In this document: positions 1-10,014 of the stretch, in pieces | Numbering within the stretch: position 1 is the stretch's first letter | Layout of the letters: each line of letters begins with the position of its first letter | Source of the DNA: Cochliopodium minus | Lineage: Eukaryota > Discosea > Himatismenida > Cochliopodiidae | NCBI GenBank assembly: GCA_024220525.1 | Contig: JAMYWO010000041.1 | Location: 33,574-56,858 of the forward strand | DNA length: 23,285 nucleotides | Direction: 5' to 3' | The notes under the pieces: generated by a model | What the model was told of the DNA's origin: nothing | What the model saw: only the letters and a program-made list of their open reading frames with translations | Database searches by the model: none | Program-made: the position numbers and the translations under genes

Positions 1-94
1 TTATTTTTTATTTTTTATTTTTTATTTTTTATTTTTTATTTTTTATTTTTTATTTTTTATTTTTTATTTTTTTATTTCTTTTTTAAAAATTTAG
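1..94 (+). repeat. Intronic 7-bp microsatellite and 3' end of an intron of the NOC1-like gene
   Basis: Bases 1 to about 66 are a nearly perfect TATTTTT tandem array: single A residues recur every 7 bases. The array grades into a T-rich tract that ends in the acceptor TTTAG at 90-94. It is read as the 3' end of an intron, because the CBF/Mak21 reading frame opens immediately after the AG. The same 7-bp unit recurs at 21931-21976 inside another gene. Confidence 0.8.
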
Positions 95-3000
95 ATATTC
101 CGATCAGTTGAATGTTCTTTATCAAGTTTGTCACAAGTCTAGTTTTGCAACAGGCTGCCAAGCTTTGCTCTTGCTCTTCCAGATCCACATCACCAAGTCT
201 GGAATCCTCCCAGACAGATACTTCAGGGCAGTCTACGCCAAGATGCTTTCCAACGAAATTTTCGAAAACAAAAGACACGCCCTCTTTCTTAACATCTGTT
301 TCAAAACTTTGAAGAACGATAATGTTCCTAAACGTGTTTCCGCAGTCATGAAGAGACTTCTTCAAATTTGCATCCATCAGAAACCTACTTTCATTTGTGG
401 TGCTTTGATCGTCTTTTCCGAAGTTTTGAAGTTGAAGCCTGAGATCGCCTTGTTGTTGAAGGAGCCCGAGAAGATGTTGAAAGATGTTCAGTTCAAGAAA
501 GCTGCTCCTAAAAGTGATACCAAAAATAAAAAAACCTCCCAAAAAGAACAATCTGGTAAAAAAAAAAAAGTTAAATTTAAATTCTTCTATTAAAGTTTCA
601 CCAAACACTCTCCTTTTAATTTTAATTTTTTTATCAGAAGAAGTAATGGATGAAGAAGATAGCAGAGATGAAGGAGAAGCAGACAGCGGAGAAAGCGAAG
701 ACGACGACAAGAAGTGGGACGAGGAAGTCAACTCCAGTGACGAGAGCGAGAACTTTGATTTGCCAGACAGAATCAATATCCAAGAAAAACAAAAAGGAAA
801 GGAATCTTCCAACAAAAAAACTTCCGACAAAACTTCCGACAACAAAAGGCAGTCTTCCAATGTTGTTCCTCTCTCCAAAAAAGACTCCAAAAAATCTTCT
901 TCCTCAAAGAAAGTTGAAGAGGCAGAATCCAAAGAAAACTTGCAGTTGATGGATGATCTCAAGAAGGAAAAGTCTTTTCAGATGCAACTTTTGAGTCAGT
1001 TGTCTTTTATCAACGAGAAGCCTGAGGAACTTGACACCAATAAGAAACCCGAGAAGAAAATCGAAGTTTTCGAAGAAAAGAAAGCTACTGACCAAAGTGT
1101 GGTACATTTGAGTGATGCCATTGGTATTTTTCTTTTATTTTCTTGTATTTTTTATTTGTTTATTATTTTTCTATTTTTCATTTTTCATTTTTCATTTTTT
1201 TTTAAAAAATATTGTTTTATTTATTTTATATTTTTTCTAATCAATTTTTTATTTTTTTAAGAATTTATTTATGATTTTAGATTCATTATTTTCTTTTGAA
1301 AATTATTCAAAAAATTTTTATTCATTATTTATTTTGTTAAATTTTTTTAAAAAAATTTTACTACTCTTTTATTTTGATTTTTTATTAATAATTAATGGTT
1401 TTTTGGATTATATTTTTTGATTATTATTTTAAAAAATTTTCTATATATGTTATTTAATTTATTTATGTTATTTAATTTATTTTATTTATGTTTTTTTTTT
1501 TGATTTATTATTTATTTTTATAAATTTTGAAAAAATTTTGTTCATATTTCTGATTTTTTTCAAAACTTTGTTTTTTAAAAATAGGAAAATACGATCCACA
1601 AAAAAGAGACCCAATGTACTCCAACGCCCAAAACACATGCTTCTGGGAACTGATCACACTGCAGAACCACTTCCACCCATCCGTGAGCAAATTCGCCAAC
1701 ATGATCCTCAGAGGAGAGTCCGTAGTGTACAAAAGCGACCCTCTGAAAGACTTTTCCTTGCAATCCTTCTTGGACAAGTTCTCCTACAAGAAGCCCAAGA
1801 AGAATCTCAAGCAGTTCTCTTCCATCCATGCTCCCAACACTTTCTCCAAGGTCCGCACTTCTCAGCCTGTCAACAGTGTCACCTTTATCAACAAGACCAT
1901 TGACAAAGTCAGGTAAAAAAAAAAAAAAATATTATTATTTTTATTATTTTTTGGTCAATTTTTTTTTTTTTTTTTTTATTATATTTTGTTTTATTTCATT
2001 TAATTTATTTTTTATTTTTTTGATTTTTTTGTTTTTGTTAATCTTTTTTGAGAATTACTTATTAATTTTGTTCATTACAAACGTTTTCTTTTTTATTGTT
2101 TCAATATTTTTCTTTAAATTAAATAAACTATAATATTCTTTTTTATTGATTCGATATTTTTTCTTAAAAATTAAATTTCTTTTTTTTTGATTCAATAAAT
2201 CAATATTTTTCTTTAAATTAAATAAACTATAATATTCTTTTTTTTTTTTTGATATTTTCTTTTGAATTGAATAAATAAAAATCTATTTTTTATTATTTTT
2301 TTTAATATTTTTTTAATATTTTTTTAAATTTTATTCACATTTGTTATTTTTTTTTTTTTAATATTTTGTTTTTTTTAAAAAAAAAAAAGACCCGAAGAAC
2401 TTTTCTTCCACAAATTCTTCCATCAAACCATTGACAAAAAAACCTTGCTCAAAAAAGAACAGAAGGAACTTGAAGAAGAAGAAAAGGATCTTTCTGAAGA
2501 AGAAGAAGAAGAGGATGAATCTGAAGGTAGAAATAAAATTTTTAAAATTTAAAAAAATTATAAAACTAAAAAAAAAAAATAATTAAATTATATTTCAAAA
2601 AAGCTAAAAATTAAAAATTAAAAATTAAAAATAAAATAAAAATCATATTTATTAATTTATTCTTTTATAAAAACAGAAAAAGTTTCGAAGAAACAAAGAA
2701 AAAGAAAGGAGAAGGAACAGGACTCTGAGGAAATCTCTTACGAAGATATTGACATTGGAGGTACTGATAGAGGTGATGACGAAGAAGGTTCGTTCGAAGA
2801 CGAAATCTTGGATGATGACGATAACTTTATGGATGCTTCCCAAGAAGAAGTAATTTTTTTATATTTTTATTTTTTTATTTTGTTTTATTTTTGTTTTATT
2901 TTTTATTTTTTTATTTTTTTATTTTTTTATTTTTTTATATTTTATTTTATTTTATTTTATTTTATTTTTATTTTTTATTTATTTTTTAATTTTGTTTTTT

Positions 3001-3498
3001 GTTATTTTATTTTTTTATATTTTCAATATTTTTATTTGTTTTTTTAGTACGACTACAAAAACTTGGAGAAACAATTCAAGCAAGAGGACAAGGAAGGTGA
3101 TGAGGAGATGGTTTATGACCCTGAAGAAGATGACAGTATCGACAAAAACTTGAAAAACATCTTTGAAAGTGATGAAGATTTCTCTGGTGACGAAGGTAAT
3201 TTAAATTAAATAAATTAAATAAAATTAAATAAATAAATTTTAAAATAAATAAATTCATTTTAAAATTATTAAAGAGGATGAAGAGGATGATGATGGAAAA
3301 GGAGAAAAAGAAAGAATCTTTGCAAATGCTGAAGAGTTTGCTGATATTTTGGAAGAAGCTGGAGTGGAGACCAAGGACAAATGGGATTATGACAGAGAGA
3401 AGAGAACAAAGAGAAAGAACGCCCCTTCTTCCTCCAAAAAGAAACCTTTTAACAAGGGAAAGAGAAGTGTCTCCAACAAAAGACCAAAAAAGAAATAA
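95..3498 (+). CDS. NOC1/Mak21/CEBPZ-family ribosome biogenesis factor (3' part, seven exons)
   Basis: Exons 95-555, 638-1123, 1585-1912, 2390-2526, 2677-2849, 3048-3195 and 3275-3498 join in phase to give about 651 residues. The gene starts upstream of the window. The first exon carries the CBF domain core (for example the stretch QICIHQKPTFICGALIVFSE). Exon 3 holds the second family signature, YDPQKRDPMYSNAQ followed by FHPSVSKFA and DPLKDFSLQSFLDKF. These match CEBPZ and yeast Mak21/Noc1, which act with Noc2 in the nucleolus on early 60S precursors. Between and after these blocks the protein is strongly acidic and lysine-rich, and it ends in a basic tail with AEEFADILEEAG just before it, as CEBPZ does. 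Introns are 60-480 bp and almost all A/T. The family call is secure; exon edges rest on GT/AG plus phase. The N-terminal HEAT-like part is missing because of the window edge. Confidence 0.93.
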
Positions 3499-3686
3499 AT
3501 GGGATCAAAAAAAAATTTTAAAATAATAAAAACATTTAATTTATTCAAAAAAAAAACTGATTTTTAACAAGAAAAAAACTGATTTTTAACAAGAGAAAAA
3601 GTCCTTTTTTTTTTTTCCCCAAATGATACAAATTTTTTAATTTTTTTTTTTTTTTTACAAACAAAAATTATTTTTTTCTTCGGTTT

Positions 3687-5615
3687 TTATTTTGATTCAT
3701 TGAGTTTCTTCTCTCTTCTTTCCTTTGCAGATTTCTTCAAGTCCTCCCACTTTTGGTGGTAGCTCTCAATGATCTTAGATTGTTTGTCAACTTTATCTTC
3801 GAGAGATTTGATTTTGAGTTTCAACAAATTGACCTCCTCCACTTTATCCTCGACATTCTTCAACATCAAATTATTATTGTTGTGAATGTCATTGTTAGAA
3901 TTATTATTATCATTAGGAACAGAAGAAGACAACAAATCAATAAAACTACTTAACAAATGATTTTCGTTGCCATCTTTCGAAGAGTTTTCATCGAAAGAAG
4001 AAACCAACAAAGAATTTTTCATATTGATGAAACTATCCCTCAAAATCTGGTTTTCTTTGACGATCTGCTTAGCCCTGTCCTTCAACGAACCCAACTTGGA
4101 ATTCTTCGCCTCCAAAAGCTCTATTTTCTTTCTTAAAACTTCGTTTTCCTCCATCAAAGACTCGACAGTGTTAGGCTGTTGGATTCTGCTATTCAAAAGA
4201 ACGGTCTGCATACCATCACCAAAAGAGGGATAGCGTTGAACTTGATTTTCTTTTTTGATTTTATTTTCCAAAAGTTTTTTCTCTGAATTTTTATTTTCTT
4301 TTTCTTTATTGTTGTTGTTTGTACTGTAGGTATGGGGAAGACTCTTATTCCTGTTAGGGAGGCTCATTTCCTTTTTGCTGTTGGAGAAGTAGGATATTCC
4401 CTGTATTCCATTTATCAGCAAATCCAACCCTTTCCATATAATGTTCTTCAAGTTTTCGTATGATCCTGAATTTGCTAATAAAATAAAAAATTAATAATAA
4501 AATGAAAATGATGTAAAAATAAAATTTAAAAAATTTGTTTTAATAAAATGAAAAAAAAAATTTTCAAAATCAATAGTAAATACAAAAAAAAATATCTGAT
4601 TATGAATTGGAAAGATTGAATAATTTTTTTTCTTAAAAAAAAAGTGGAAAGATGTTTTTTGTGATTACTTTCGTTCTCGACACTTCCAATGAGAATCTCC
4701 CTGTTTTTGCTTTCTACGTACTTCTCCTTCTGCAAAGGAACGGGAATCGAATTTTGGTGGGTGGGGAAGCTAAAAGCCTTTGAGCTGAACTTGTCGGAGT
4801 TGACAGAAAAAGGGCTCGTAGAAAACTCAAAGCTGTCGTCGGAAGAATTTTCAAATGAGGAGTTTTTATTTCCGATCATGTTCAACGTGTTGTTTTCTTC
4901 TCCTATCTTTCTTGGATTGCTTTTGGGGATAATGACTGTTGTTTTTGTTTCTTGTTGGTTCGTTTTCTGTGTTTCTTGTTCTTTTGCTCTTTTTTTTAGT
5001 ATCTCGTACCTTTTCCAGTGTTTTTCTTTCAGCCTTTTGTATTCTTTGTCCACCTTTTAAAAATAAAAAATAAAAAAATGATTTAATAGGAAATTTTTTT
5101 GAGGGATCTTCAAAATTTTGATTTTATATTTTTGATTTATTTCAATATTATTATTTAATATGAAGTGATTATTTATTGAAAGAGTTAATTATCTTGTATA
5201 ATCTATAAAAGGGGATTTGATTTTATTTTTTAAGTGATTAAATAAAAAAATGATGTAAACACTTGTATCTATTACTCATTTCTTTCGATTTTCTCGAAGA
5301 TTTAGTTTATAAAGATCAATATGTTTATGAAAATAGGAATTAATATGAAAGAAGATTCCCAAAAAGAACAATATCCATAATATTTCATAAGTTGAAATAA
5401 ATATGCTATCAGTGAGATTATGGATGATATGAGTGCAATTAAATGTCTCAAGATGATAAGTAAAGATCTATTACCTCATTATCTATCCCTTCAATCAATT
5501 TGGCGAACAATTTGGAAGATTTCTTGTGATATTTGGCAGCATTCTCCCATTCGCCCTTCTTTTCATAATATTCTGCCTCACGCACATTTTTCTGGGCATA
5601 TATGATATCGTTCAT
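3687..5615 (-). CDS. MIT-domain coiled-coil protein, NRBF2/Atg38-like
   Basis: Three exons on the minus strand, 5475-5615, 4669-5053 and 3687-4474, join in phase to a 437-residue protein. The ATG at 5615 has an in-frame stop seven codons upstream. Residues 1 to about 75 form an MIT three-helix unit: AEYYEKKGEWENAAKYHKKS gives helices 1-2, and KEKHWKRYEILKKRA after the first splice gives helix 3. Human NRBF2 has the same features (GKYEEAISCHKKAA and IQERWKRAQREERLK). A low-complexity serine/asparagine linker follows. Heptad-like coiled coils then occupy about 280-345 (MEENEVLRKKIELLEAKN) and 375-430. NRBF2/Atg38 binds and dimerises the Atg14-Vps34 PI3-kinase complex in autophagy. That role is inferred from architecture only; another MIT/coiled-coil protein of the ESCRT or endosomal class is the alternative. 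Intron 1 is 421 bp; intron 2 is 194 bp. The gene converges on the NOC1-like gene with 188 bases between stops. Confidence 0.72.
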
Positions 5616-6032
5616 CTTGTTTATCAAAGGAGATTATCAAAGATTTTTATTTTTTCCTTTATTTCCTTCTTTCAAATAAGATTTTTTTTTTTTTTGAATA
5701 TAAAATTTAATCTGCATTCAATTCAAAAATCAAATGATGGTGATACAAATGAACTGTTTTCAAGTTATTAAGTAATTTTTTCAAAGAAATATATATTGAA
5801 ATAAATTTAACTGAAAAATTAAAAAATTTATTTTTGGCGCAATTTTCAAAATATTTACCAAATTAATTTTAAAGATTCTCATAATAAAGATATGAGATAT
5901 AAGCAAAGTATAAAGATTAATTTCAATTTTTTATTAGGGATGTCCAAAAATATTACAACAGTTTCAATTTTGTTAGTAAAATTTTTATATCCGCTAACAA
6001 AGTTGTAATATTTGGACATGTCCAATTTTTTA
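5616..6032. other. Intergenic region between the nurim-like and NRBF2-like genes
   Basis: These 417 A/T-rich bases hold the 3' flank of the nurim-like gene and the promoter side of the NRBF2-like gene, both on the minus strand. The only clear structure is the imperfect hairpin at 5940-6019. A minus-strand open frame crosses 5879-6142, but it overlaps the nurim last exon in another frame and shows no family similarity, so no gene is called. Confidence 0.6.
5940..6019. repeat. Imperfect inverted repeat (hairpin) 3' of the nurim-like gene
   Basis: Bases 5940-5959 (ATGTCCAAAAATATTACAAC) pair with 6002-6019 (GTTGTAATATTTGGACAT); 18 of 18 right-arm bases match, with two extra A in the left arm. 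A second, inner pair, TTTTGTTAG at 5968-5976 against CTAACAAAG at 5994-6002, could extend the stem. The loop is A/T-rich. It begins about 14 bases beyond the nurim stop codon, so it would be transcribed in that gene's 3' UTR. Function is unknown. Confidence 0.7.
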
Positions 6033-7177
6033 TTAATGATGAATTTTTTTTTGTTTGTTTTTGAAAAAAGGGCTTTGAGTATATTTATCAGAATAATAAA
6101 CAAAACTCTCTTTTGCATCCTTCTCACTAAGGTTGTTTGCATAAATCAGATAAAGAGTGAAGCACAAAGAAAGGACGAATCTAGAGAAACTCATTTCAGT
6201 GGTGAACCAAAAAATGAAAACCAAAGGAAGAAAAACAGGGTGTCTCATTTTCTATTGCAAAAAAAAAATTTTAAAAAACTTTTTACTTTAAAAATAAATA
6301 TTTACTTTGAAAAGTTTGCTTTGTTCTGGTTCATCATCATGATTCTGTAAATCTCCGCTAGGAAAAATATTGACAATTTGTTGGATTCCCATTAGTTCCC
6401 TTTGTATAAATTTACACAAAAGTTTTGATTATTAAAAACAAAAAAAAGAAAAAAAAAATCTTACCAATTATTCAATCCAAAGAAAAATTTCAAGGTGATT
6501 ACAATACACCTATAAATTTAATTTGTTTTTAAGAGCAATTTTTTTTTTTTTTTTCTTTACCAAAAGTTGTATATTATCGAAAAGATTGAGAAATAGGGAT
6601 TTTCTGTTGAAATGACCCAAAAATACTTTGTTTCTTCATATCTCCAATATTCTACCAGTAACTAACAAAAAAAAAAATTCAATTGAAAACAATTTATTTA
6701 TTGATAAGTTTATTTGATGAGAATATAGATGCAAATGATATCTTTCAATCAGTATTTATATCATTATAATTTCATGATTAATAATGCTTTTGAAGGTTTC
6801 ATGTTGATTTATAAAATATATTTCTTTTTTTTTGTTGGATTAAATTTAATTTGATTTTTTACGTGGAGACTCAGTGATGTGAATAAGATATAGATAGTCC
6901 TCTCAAAAAATTCAAGGCGAATTAATTTATATAATGGCTTCAATTGGATCAAAAGAGAGTGAGAGAACAAGAATTGTAATACAAGGAAGAGATTTTGGGT
7001 AAATGAAGAGGGAATTTTGATAGATTTGGATAGAATGTCAATCCACCCCAATTTATTGATGTTCTCTGAAAAATATGAAGGCTGGAAGAAATGATATAAT
7101 TTGTTGAAAATAAACAAGCAATAACCATAATTCAATACACACAGAAATAAGAATACAATCTTGAAAAATGTATGCAT
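6033..7177 (-). CDS. Nurim / NnrU-family nuclear-envelope membrane protein (five exons)
   Basis: Exons 6863-7177, 6561-6661, 6465-6509, 6306-6399 and 6033-6251 (minus strand) splice in phase to 257 residues; human nurim has 262. A signal-anchor-like hydrophobic start (MHTFFKIVFLFLCVLNYGYC) is followed by FLFSHSLLIQLKPLYK, which matches the nurim stretch GQHSLMAAERVKAW. Then come the membrane segment IIYNFWCIVITLKFFFGLNN, the block ELMGIQQIV (nurim ELMGLKQVY) at about residue 155, and MRHPVFLPLVFIFW at about 187-200 (nurim LRHPVCVELLTVLW). After these, ANNLSEKDAKES resembles the nurim AHGLDQQDL region. Nurim is a multi-pass inner nuclear membrane protein related to isoprenylcysteine methyltransferase and bacterial NnrU; its biochemical role is unsettled. 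Individual exons are too short to be seen as ORFs; the gene was found by matching exon phases. The lysine-rich tail ends at 6033. Exon 3 is only 45 bases. Confidence 0.85.
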
Positions 7178-7435
7178 TTTTTTTTCTTCTTGAAAAAAAA
7201 TTAAATTTTTATGATTGTTTGTTTGAAAGAAATTTATCAATTATTACCTTTCTTTCTCGAAAAGATATTTTTAGTATGAGAAAGGATAATGATAAATAGT
7301 TTTGAATTAAAAATGAAGTATCAATATTGATCCTTTAACTTTAAATAGTAATTTGATTGAAAAAGATAAATACAATGTGGGATTAAAAAAAAAAAACAAG
7401 AAAAAAAAAATGAGGGTATTGTCCTAAATAAAGTT

Positions 7436-8419
7436 TTATTTGTTTTCATTGTTATCTTTTAAAGGATCAGGCTTGATATCTTGAACAAGACGAACATTAA
7501 ACTTTGCAAAAGAATTGTAATGAGAAGAAGAAACAAAGGAGACAGAAACACCCATCTTACAAACAAAAATGAGAATGTAAAAATCAGGAGTCTTGTAATT
7601 AATATAATGAGGTTTCTCAATTTGACTTGTGATGATTTCTATACAAGTTGACTTGTGGTAGTTGATGTTGTTGGTGACTTGTGGAACGATGGAGAAAGAT
7701 TTTTTCTCAGAGTTTTCGCTGAAGTACTTGTCTTTGAGACTTGCCATCATTTTTTTGATGGTGTCTTGTTCCGCAGAACAGGTTTTTTCGTAGGGAATCA
7801 TTTTATAAAGTGCTATGCTTGTATTTTTTTAAAAATTAGTAAAAATTAAAATTTAAAAAATTTAACATTAAAAAGTATTTGAATTAAAAATTGAAAAAGA
7901 ATTTAAAAGTTTATTTAATGCAGAAATATACTCACAAATGTTTTTTGGTATTTTTAAGCCTGTTCATCACATCCTCAATGACTTTGTAAGGATCAACAAT
8001 CTTGTGATAAAAATTTCTGGGAAAAAAAAATTTTGTATCAAAAAAAAAAAGTCACTAAAATGTTATTATTCTTTTACATATAAACCTTTCCTTCACAACC
8101 ACTGTCTATAAATTCGAAATATCCTTTCTTTTTCTTTATGTTTGTGTTATCTTCGTCCAATTTAAGTTTCACAGACTCTTCTTTCTCATCGTCTTCGTCT
8201 TCATCTTCTTGCTGCTTTCTAACTTTTATTTCTTCATTCTCTAAATTTGGGTACAATTCTACCAAAGACTAATAAAAAAAATTGGGTTGCAAAATTGAGG
8301 CAATTTAATCTCTTTTTTTTACTTTATTCAGTGTTTCTGTTGCCTCTAATTAAAAATTCTTTTATTATCTTTTTTTTTTTTTTGATGCAAATATGAAGAA
8401 TAAAAAATCTATCTACCAT
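7436..8419 (-). CDS. THUMPD1/Tan1-like THUMP-domain adaptor for tRNA acetylation
   Basis: Exons 8417-8419 (ATG only), 8323-8343, 8078-8268, 7936-8016 and 7436-7817 give 225 residues. The last three exons are firm. They encode FEFIDSGCEGKVYINFYHKI, then VIEDVMNRLKNTKKHF, then IALYKMIPYEKTCSAEQDTI and, further on, KTPDFYILIFVCKMGVSVSF and KFNVRLVQDI. The order and spacing match human THUMPD1 (VESGANNVVFIRTL, then KTKKKKTRVILRMLPISGTC, then KYNLQEV) and yeast Tan1. These bind tRNA and help the Kre33/NAT10 acetyltransferase make ac4C12 in tRNA-Ser and tRNA-Leu. The second exon (ATETLNK) and the lone ATG exon are predicted from phase only. The usual N-terminal beta strands of the family (GFLITC-like) are not seen, so the true start may differ. 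An acidic insert (EDEDEDDEKEE) sits before the THUMP fold. A GTGAGT donor ends the 7936-8016 exon. Confidence 0.85.
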
Positions 8420-8542
8420 CCTATTGTGCATAAGGAAAAATAATTTGCATAATTATGCGAATCACCATACACTGTATGTAATATCAATTGTATATTAGAC
8501 GTTATATCTCCAATATAGAGATGAATGATTTTTTTTATCGTG

Positions 8543-8947
8543 TTAAAAATATGTGTCTGGAGGTCCAGACACATATTNTTTTATTTCATTCAAACTTATT
8601 TCTTTGCTTTTTGTGTGTTTATAAAGTTGAATTGAATTTTCAATTTTCTCTTTCTCTTCTCTTTTTTCCATCATCCTATTTTTTAAAAGATAAGTATTGT
8701 TGAGATCATCCTTGAATAGAAGAGGAGAGTCGAGAATAAATATTTTCTCAAGAAATCTTATCATCAATTCACCAATTTTTTCGAAATTAATTTCTTTTAT
8801 TCCTCTTTCTTTCATCAATGAATTCAATTTCTCCTTTAAAAATTTTTTTTGAATGCTTTGATTGATGATAACATCAATTTCCGATGCATAATTTAGTTTA
8901 TGAGTGTAAGATATTTTCCCAATAATCTCTTGAGTATTATAATTCAT
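8543..8947 (-). CDS. Orphan 134-residue helical protein with an ambiguous C-terminus
   Basis: Single-exon frame from the ATG at 8947 to a stop at 8543. No family is recognised. The protein is predicted mostly helical, with KEKLNSLMKERGIKEINFEK and GELMIRFLEKIFILD as amphipathic segments and a charged stretch (MMEKREEKEKIE) near the end. It contains no signal peptide or cysteine motif. The C-terminal ten codons lie inside a perfect inverted repeat (8545-8580) that includes the only ambiguous base of the window (N at 8578). If that N is A on the plus strand, the frame would stop at this codon; otherwise it runs on to 8543. It lies 123 bases upstream of the Tan1-like start, on the same strand, and is divergent from the F-box gene at 9439. 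Codon use is like its neighbours, so I take it as a real but unassigned gene. Confidence 0.55.
   Translation of the reverse strand: MNYNTQEIIGKISYTHKLNYASEIDVIINQSIQKKFLKEKLNSLMKERGIKEINFEKIGELMIRFLEKIFILDSPLLFKDDLNNTYLLKNRMMEKREEKEKIENSIQLYKHTKSKEISLNEIKXYVSGPPDTYF
8545..8580. repeat. Near-perfect palindrome containing the sole N of the window
   Basis: Arm 8545-8561 (AAAAATATGTGTCTGGA) is the reverse complement of 8564-8580, interrupted only by N8578, with a two-base spacer (GG). It overlaps the 3' end of the orphan frame on the minus strand. It could be a real 3'-end hairpin or a fold-back artefact of sequencing or assembly; the adjacent N favours caution. Confidence 0.75.
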
Positions 8948-9438
8948 CTTTTACCTTTTATTTTATACACAATTAAAATAAATTTTTGCTCTTTTTGAAT
9001 GAATATTCTTGATTAAAAAGGACCAATATCTTTTAAATTTTAGCCAAGAATGTGTTTATTTATATTTTTATTTATATTTTTTTTATTTTTTTTAATTGGG
9101 CAAAAAAATCAAAAATCCTTTCTCAATTTATTCTTTTCTTTGTTAAACACCAATTTGAAAAATCTGAGAGCAAATAAAATAACTAATACAAATCAACAAT
9201 TTTTATTCGATCTTAGTTGAATATAGGATGCTAATAAAAAAAAATTAATTAATTGATTGATTAAATTCATTTTGAAATAAAAGTGTTTATGATTGCGCTT
9301 TGGAACTATATTTTGGGAACATTTGCTTAATTTGTGAAAAATTAAAAAGAAAATTTTTGGTTTCATTTTAAAATAATAATTCTTAATTATATTATCCTCA
9401 AAAATAAAAAGAAAAAGGAAAACTTGTTGTTGAAAAAA
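8948..9438. other. Divergent intergenic region
   Basis: These 491 A/T-rich bases separate the minus-strand orphan (start 8947) from the plus-strand F-box gene (start 9439), so the region must hold both promoters. I see no exon-like island, repeat or RNA gene, only T-tracts around 9065-9100 and A-tracts around 9235-9245. Confidence 0.6.
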
Positions 9439-9771
9439 ATGAGCAATATCAATAAAAAAAGAAAATTAGATGATAAAATGAATGATGAGAATACAACATA
9501 TATGGATTTGCCATCTCTTCCATTAATTATAAAAACTCTATTGGGTTCCCTTCTTTGCACAGAATCACTTGTAAACATACTGAGTACTAGTAAAGAGATG
9601 AATAAGCAGTTTAATCGACCAGAAATTTGGAAATCTAATTATCTAAGCAAATATCCAAATTTCTTCAATCAATATAATAATGAAGAGGATGAAATTAACA
9701 AATGGAAGGATCTGGCCATATTTAGAAATTATTTCGAGAAACAAAGTAAAAAAATAAAAATCATCAAATGA
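9439..9771 (+). CDS. Small F-box-like protein
   Basis: Single exon of 110 residues starting at the ATG at 9439; an upstream TTG is not needed. After a short basic leader (KKRKLDDKM) the segment MDLPSLPLIIKTLLGSLL, then NILSTSKEMNKQFNRPEIWK and SNYLSKYP, reads as a degenerate F-box. It has an LP near the start, hydrophobic helices, the SK position, and the typical late PxxWK before a YxxxYP. F-box proteins bind Skp1 in SCF ubiquitin ligases and bring in substrates through a second domain. Here the chain ends about 40 residues after the F-box with a lysine-rich tail and no substrate-binding repeat. It may be a minimal F-box protein or a remnant of a larger one. A copy of the dispersed repeat begins 31 bases after the stop. 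Confidence 0.65.
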   Translation: MSNINKKRKLDDKMNDENTTYMDLPSLPLIIKTLLGSLLCTESLVNILSTSKEMNKQFNRPEIWKSNYLSKYPNFFNQYNNEEDEINKWKDLAIFRNYFEKQSKKIKIIK

Positions 9772-9801
9772 AAATTATTTTGTGAGAATTTTTTAAATCT
9801 T

Positions 9802-9922
9802 CGCCATATAATTTGGATCAATTTTTATATCTCAACATAAAATACTATATTATTGATCAATGAGTTCATATTATCATTGTATATGTTTTATATTGATCCA
9901 ATTATCAATTATTTTTACTAAT
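9802..9922 (+). repeat. Dispersed repeat with inverted ends, copy 1
   Basis: The first 49 bases (9802-9850) match 22485-22533 with one mismatch. The 3' half is more diverged but still aligns to the shared TTTTTACTAA. Inverted 10-base ends, TTGGATCAAT at 9813-9822 and ATTGATCCAA at 9892-9901, are perfect in this copy, and a TTGATCAA palindrome lies between them. It has no coding capacity. It sits between the F-box gene and the 10015 gene. It looks like a MITE-type element or a conserved small RNA gene. Confidence 0.75.
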
Positions 9923-10014
9923 TTTCAAAACATATCACTTCTTTATATTATATATTTTATTTTGAACATTTATAAGAGGAATCTAATTGAATTTTCTTTG
10001 ATAAAGAAAATATA

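Noticed and set aside
72-962. 296-residue minus-strand open frame opposite the NOC1-like exons
   Set aside because: It is the mirror of acidic/lysine-rich coding DNA, spans two real exons and an intron of the other strand, and has serine/leucine runs typical of a shadow frame.
5420-5771. Plus-strand frames over 5420-5771
   Set aside because: They are opposite the MIT-coding exon of the NRBF2-like gene and have no own features.
5879-6142. Minus-strand frame overlapping the end of the nurim-like gene
   Set aside because: It overlaps the nurim last exon in a different frame, includes the hairpin arms, and shows no family match; a frameshift extension of nurim across the A9 run was considered, but the length already matches nurim without it.
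6306-6661. Reading the middle exons of the 6033-7177 gene as a TAF1B/Rrn7 fragment
   Set aside because: ITLKFFFGL resembles a TAF1B segment, but the flanking exons align in order with nurim over the full length, which explains far more.
8346-8416. Continuing the Tan1-like N-terminus as MVDRFFILHIC across the poly-A run
   Set aside because: The frame meets a stop in either direction around the 14-A run and does not lead into the ATETLNK exon; an intron after the ATG fits better.
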